Of a DNA stretch of 64,000 nucleotides, positions 61,087-64,000 are shown in pieces (the first letter of the stretch is position 1; each line of letters starts with the position of its first letter). Location of the stretch: NCBI GenBank assembly GCA_026413225.1, contig CM048557.1, positions 62,610,987 through 62,674,986 on the forward strand. The letters are read 5' to 3'. The notes below the pieces were generated by a model. The model had not been told where the DNA came from, did no database searches, and saw only the letters and a program-made list of their open reading frames with translations. Origin of the DNA: Otis tarda (lineage: Eukaryota; Chordata; Aves; Otidiformes; Otididae). The position numbers and the translations under genes were made by a program.

Positions 61087-63852
61087 GGAGCAAAACTAGA
61101 AAATCATGAAGGAGGAATTAGCAAAATGAAGCAACATGAAAGACACTAAAAGCAAAGCTGCAGATGGCTGTATTGGGGAATCCTCTCTTGAGCCTAAAAG
61201 GCTGTATCCTAGAAGAACACGCTCAATAAAACAAGCCCTAAAAGAGATGAATACGGTAAAGAATTTGCAAGTAAGGGATTTCTGGGAGATAGGGTTATCT
61301 TGGCTTCTCTCTATTTCCTTCAATAGGAGTCAATATACAGGCAATTCCTTAGCTTAAATGGTCTGAGTCTGTTGAACTCGTTGCCATTGAACATTTTTTC
61401 AAGTCACGTCTTAATCTCTGACGTGTCTAAAAGAGAAGTTTACATATATATATATCTGCTCAAATCACTTAGACATACGGGTTTGTTCTAAGCTCCTGTT
61501 TCTAGCAACTTGCCAGGTTTTTTTTATATATGATATTTAAAAAATACTACCAAAATGTTTAAAAATAGATTGAAACAAATCTTTTTAGTAATGCACGGAG
61601 AAGAGAAAAAACATTTCTCCATTTCCTGTGCTGTGCTCATGCATTGCACTAAAATTAACAAATAATTTAGAAATGTCAACCTATATATCAAAGAGGATGA
61701 TAAAATGAGCATAATATTTAGCTAATAATGGCCCTAGAATAGTTCCTAACTAATGAGAGGATAAAATCTTTGTCACATGTGCATTAACACTAATAGCTGC
61801 ATTACCTATGCGTCACCAGTAATAGATTTGCTTTTCTGGGGGTTTATTTTTCAAAGCCCCTTAGGAGAAGGTCCTAGATGCGCTGCTGTTCACTGGTCAC
61901 GTGGGAAAAAACCCACATTTCTCAAATGCATCACCACCTTCCTTTTTTTGACTTTGTGGCATCCTGGAGTTGTGAGCATCACTGGATTTCCTGAGTTTCC
62001 CCAAGTCTGACAGGCTGACTCCTCTCCCAGCAGCTCCTAAAGCTGTCAGAGCTGTCAGATCAGGCAAGAACTCCGTCAGGAAGCCCTGCCACTCGGGAAT
62101 GAGCGACTTTCAGGCAGCACTCATGACATCATATCTGATGACAGACTATCTGACTTATCCTGATGTCTCTCTGCCCACACCTAACATCTAGTTTGCAGTA
62201 AAGGCAGCCCACACAGGCACCGACACGCAGGTGAGGTGGCTGATACCAGACCAGGACGGAAGTGTGCAATCAGGAAAACTCCAGCATGACCAAAAAGTCA
62301 TAAAATTTGCAATCTTCCAAGCAAGCTAGGGATTTTTACATGGATCACTTTGATGCATTTTGAGCTGCACTTTTATGTTTCTGATGTGGGGTCTGTTTGG
62401 GTTCTCTTTTTCCAACCTTAAATGCATACACGTTTATTAACATGAGACAGTATCCAGGATACACTGAGTTCCTCTTATTGCAGATTGAAAATACTGTGGC
62501 CCAGATTCATGCTGTCTAAGCTCCACTTAAGTTTCTGTGCTTGAAAAATTCCATTGCTGATTTGAAGCTTTTGGTTGTGTCCAGCCACTGTGAAACATAA
62601 GGCATAGGGACAAACACTGAAGCATATGCAACTAGCTTCTGTTCTCACCTGGAAGATCACATCATATAAAGGCACCTCTGAAAAGAGCTGAAGAGGTAGG
62701 ACAAAAACCTTCGGACCACACCAGACCAATACAGAAATATAAAACTTAAGCTGTAATTTTCCTCTTGGATAGAGAACAAGCATGGGAATCACCAGCCCAA
62801 ATGATCTATGCAAAACATATGATCAATCAAAAATGGAGGGAAGGAAGGGCAGATTACACAGGGTGATGGAAGGCTCACTAGAGAAATTGCTGTTATTTCC
62901 ACTGTGATACGCTGGAAGGTAGCTATAAAAAGCACTTACTTCTCTTAAAGCAAGACACAATTTGTACCTAGCACGGTTGTCATATCAGGGCGAGGTATCT
63001 ACAAACTATTGAATAGGGGACTCTGCAACTCTTACAGTGATTCAGAGGCATGATATTTGTTGTTTATAATAGTTGCATGCATCTGTATTTCTCCTTTAAA
63101 ACAGAGTTATTAGAGCTTCTAAATCAAAGGCACTCAACTCTGAACAAATTTAGAGCCTGATTTCTGTTCTAGCACACCTGTGCTAGATAAGTCCCATGCT
63201 AGATATGCAGACAGGTAGCTAGATAGACAGACAGATGTCAAAAGACAATGAATGAATGCATAATTAAGCAAGCAAGGAACCTAATAGAAAAGCCTGCATA
63301 CTTTACTCTGTCTATACCTATACATTCAAAGTGTCTACGTGCTTATGTGTATGTGAGTATATGCATGAAACCACACCCATTCTAAAATCAGATGCAGTTT
63401 AATATTGACTGCATCACATCCTATCAAACACTTCCTCCAAAAACCGTATTAAATACGGCAGGTTGGGCTGTAAAGATAGCAATACACTATTTTTGGCTCT
63501 CCTCGCAACTTCTTATGTTACTGAAATGTCTAACTTATGTGGAAAATCAGATGGGTTTGGAAATTTGCCCAAACCAGTTGCCAGCTCAGTACATCTCTAA
63601 TACTTGGAATCCTCTAAATATAGGCCTTTTATTCTGGAAGAAGCAAGTGCTGAGGATGCTGTTCTGCTACCCAGAGCAGTGGTTTCATTTTCCCTTCCGA
63701 GACCCACAGTTTAAACTGAGGGGGAAACAAAGGAACTGCTGTTCTCCCTATTCAAATTAATTTATTTAATAAACAACTCAATAATTTCTTCTTTGTTAGA
63801 GGGAATTTTTTTAGGGTCTTTATTTTGGAAAGAGAGTTTCTCCAGAGGAATT
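61087..63852. other. Non-genic unique sequence
   Basis: The region starts with the right copy of the GGAGC duplication (61087-61091). No gene or further mobile element is supported. Short simple repeats include (AT)6 near 61443 and a TAGA/CAGA patch at 63208-63237. Open frames are under 125 codons with no domain. Confidence 0.6.
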
Positions 63853-64000
63853 GCCAGGGGCCCATCTAGTCCGGTATCCTGTCTCTGACAGTAGCTAATG
63901 CCATGGACAGTTATAGAATAACCTATTTATGAGGGAAGTTTCTTTGCCCTGAGGAGTTTGAGGTTGCCTGTGCCTGGAAGCACACAAGTTTATAATGCTT
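63853..64000. mobile_element. Ancient amniote interspersed repeat (partial)
   Basis: GGCCCATCTAGTCCGGTATC, then CTGTCTCTGACAGTAGCTAA and ATAACCTATTTATGAGGGAA with GTTTCTTTGCCCTGAGGAGT, match from memory a dispersed repeat seen in turtle, crocodile and bird DNA. Its pattern is roughly CCATCTAGTCCAGTATCCTG...GGGGAAGTTTCTTCCTAA...GAGGTTGGCTTATGCCCTGAAGCA. It is probably an old CR1/L3-related 3' end read as reverse complement, but I cannot assign family or strand firmly. It runs off the window. Confidence 0.6.

Noticed and set aside
1-64000. Bacterial-type features: operons, CRISPR arrays, insertion sequences, phage
   Set aside because: Composition, CR1 and ERV content show vertebrate nuclear DNA. 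No array of regularly spaced repeats or bacterial gene family was seen.

Overview
The window reads as nuclear DNA of a bird. The clearest evidence is eleven fragments of the avian CR1 non-LTR retrotransposon. Ten carry the diagnostic 3' end, a GGTTGGAAGGGACCTT-type core next to copies of ATTCTATG. One further ancient repeat lies at the right edge. There is also a solo LTR of about 1.13 kb from an ERV family I recognise as common in bird genomes. The LTR family suggests a non-galliform, probably neoavian bird, but the sequence cannot fix the species.

I found no protein-coding gene that I can support. Every long open frame is either inside a CR1 or the LTR, lies over a simple repeat, or is an unsupported frame of 60-210 codons without domains. 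No rRNA, tRNA, CRISPR, operon or bacterial-type signal was seen. The window is best read as a gene desert or the interior of a large intron.

Layout: 1-7080 holds unique sequence with three short 5'-truncated CR1 copies, one with a (GAATA)10 microsatellite grown out of its 3' tail, and two facing each other 0.55 kb apart. 10811-12715 is the most complex locus: a minus-strand CR1 with recognisable ORF2 remnants (end of the endonuclease, linker, N-terminal half of the reverse transcriptase) has lost the RT core and most of the 3' part, and was later split by a plus-strand CR1. Two more plus-strand CR1 copies lie at 14497 and 18517. From 18938 to 50994 the DNA is AT-rich and almost free of recognisable repeats, apart from a 210-bp GGAA-type purine tract at 30357 and homopolymer runs. 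50995-51307 holds two short CR1 tails in opposite orientation. 56878-57692 is a longer CR1 with the ORF2 C-terminus intact except for a one-base deletion. A CR1 stub at 59726 is followed by the solo LTR (59956-61086), flanked by the five-base duplication GGAGC. The last 150 bp is an older amniote-type interspersed repeat running off the edge.

There is no functional pathway here. What the window records is retrotransposition history: 5'-truncated CR1 copies, nesting, LTR-LTR recombination leaving a solo LTR, and microsatellite birth. The long repeat-poor middle block may hold conserved non-coding regulatory DNA, which only cross-species alignment can show.
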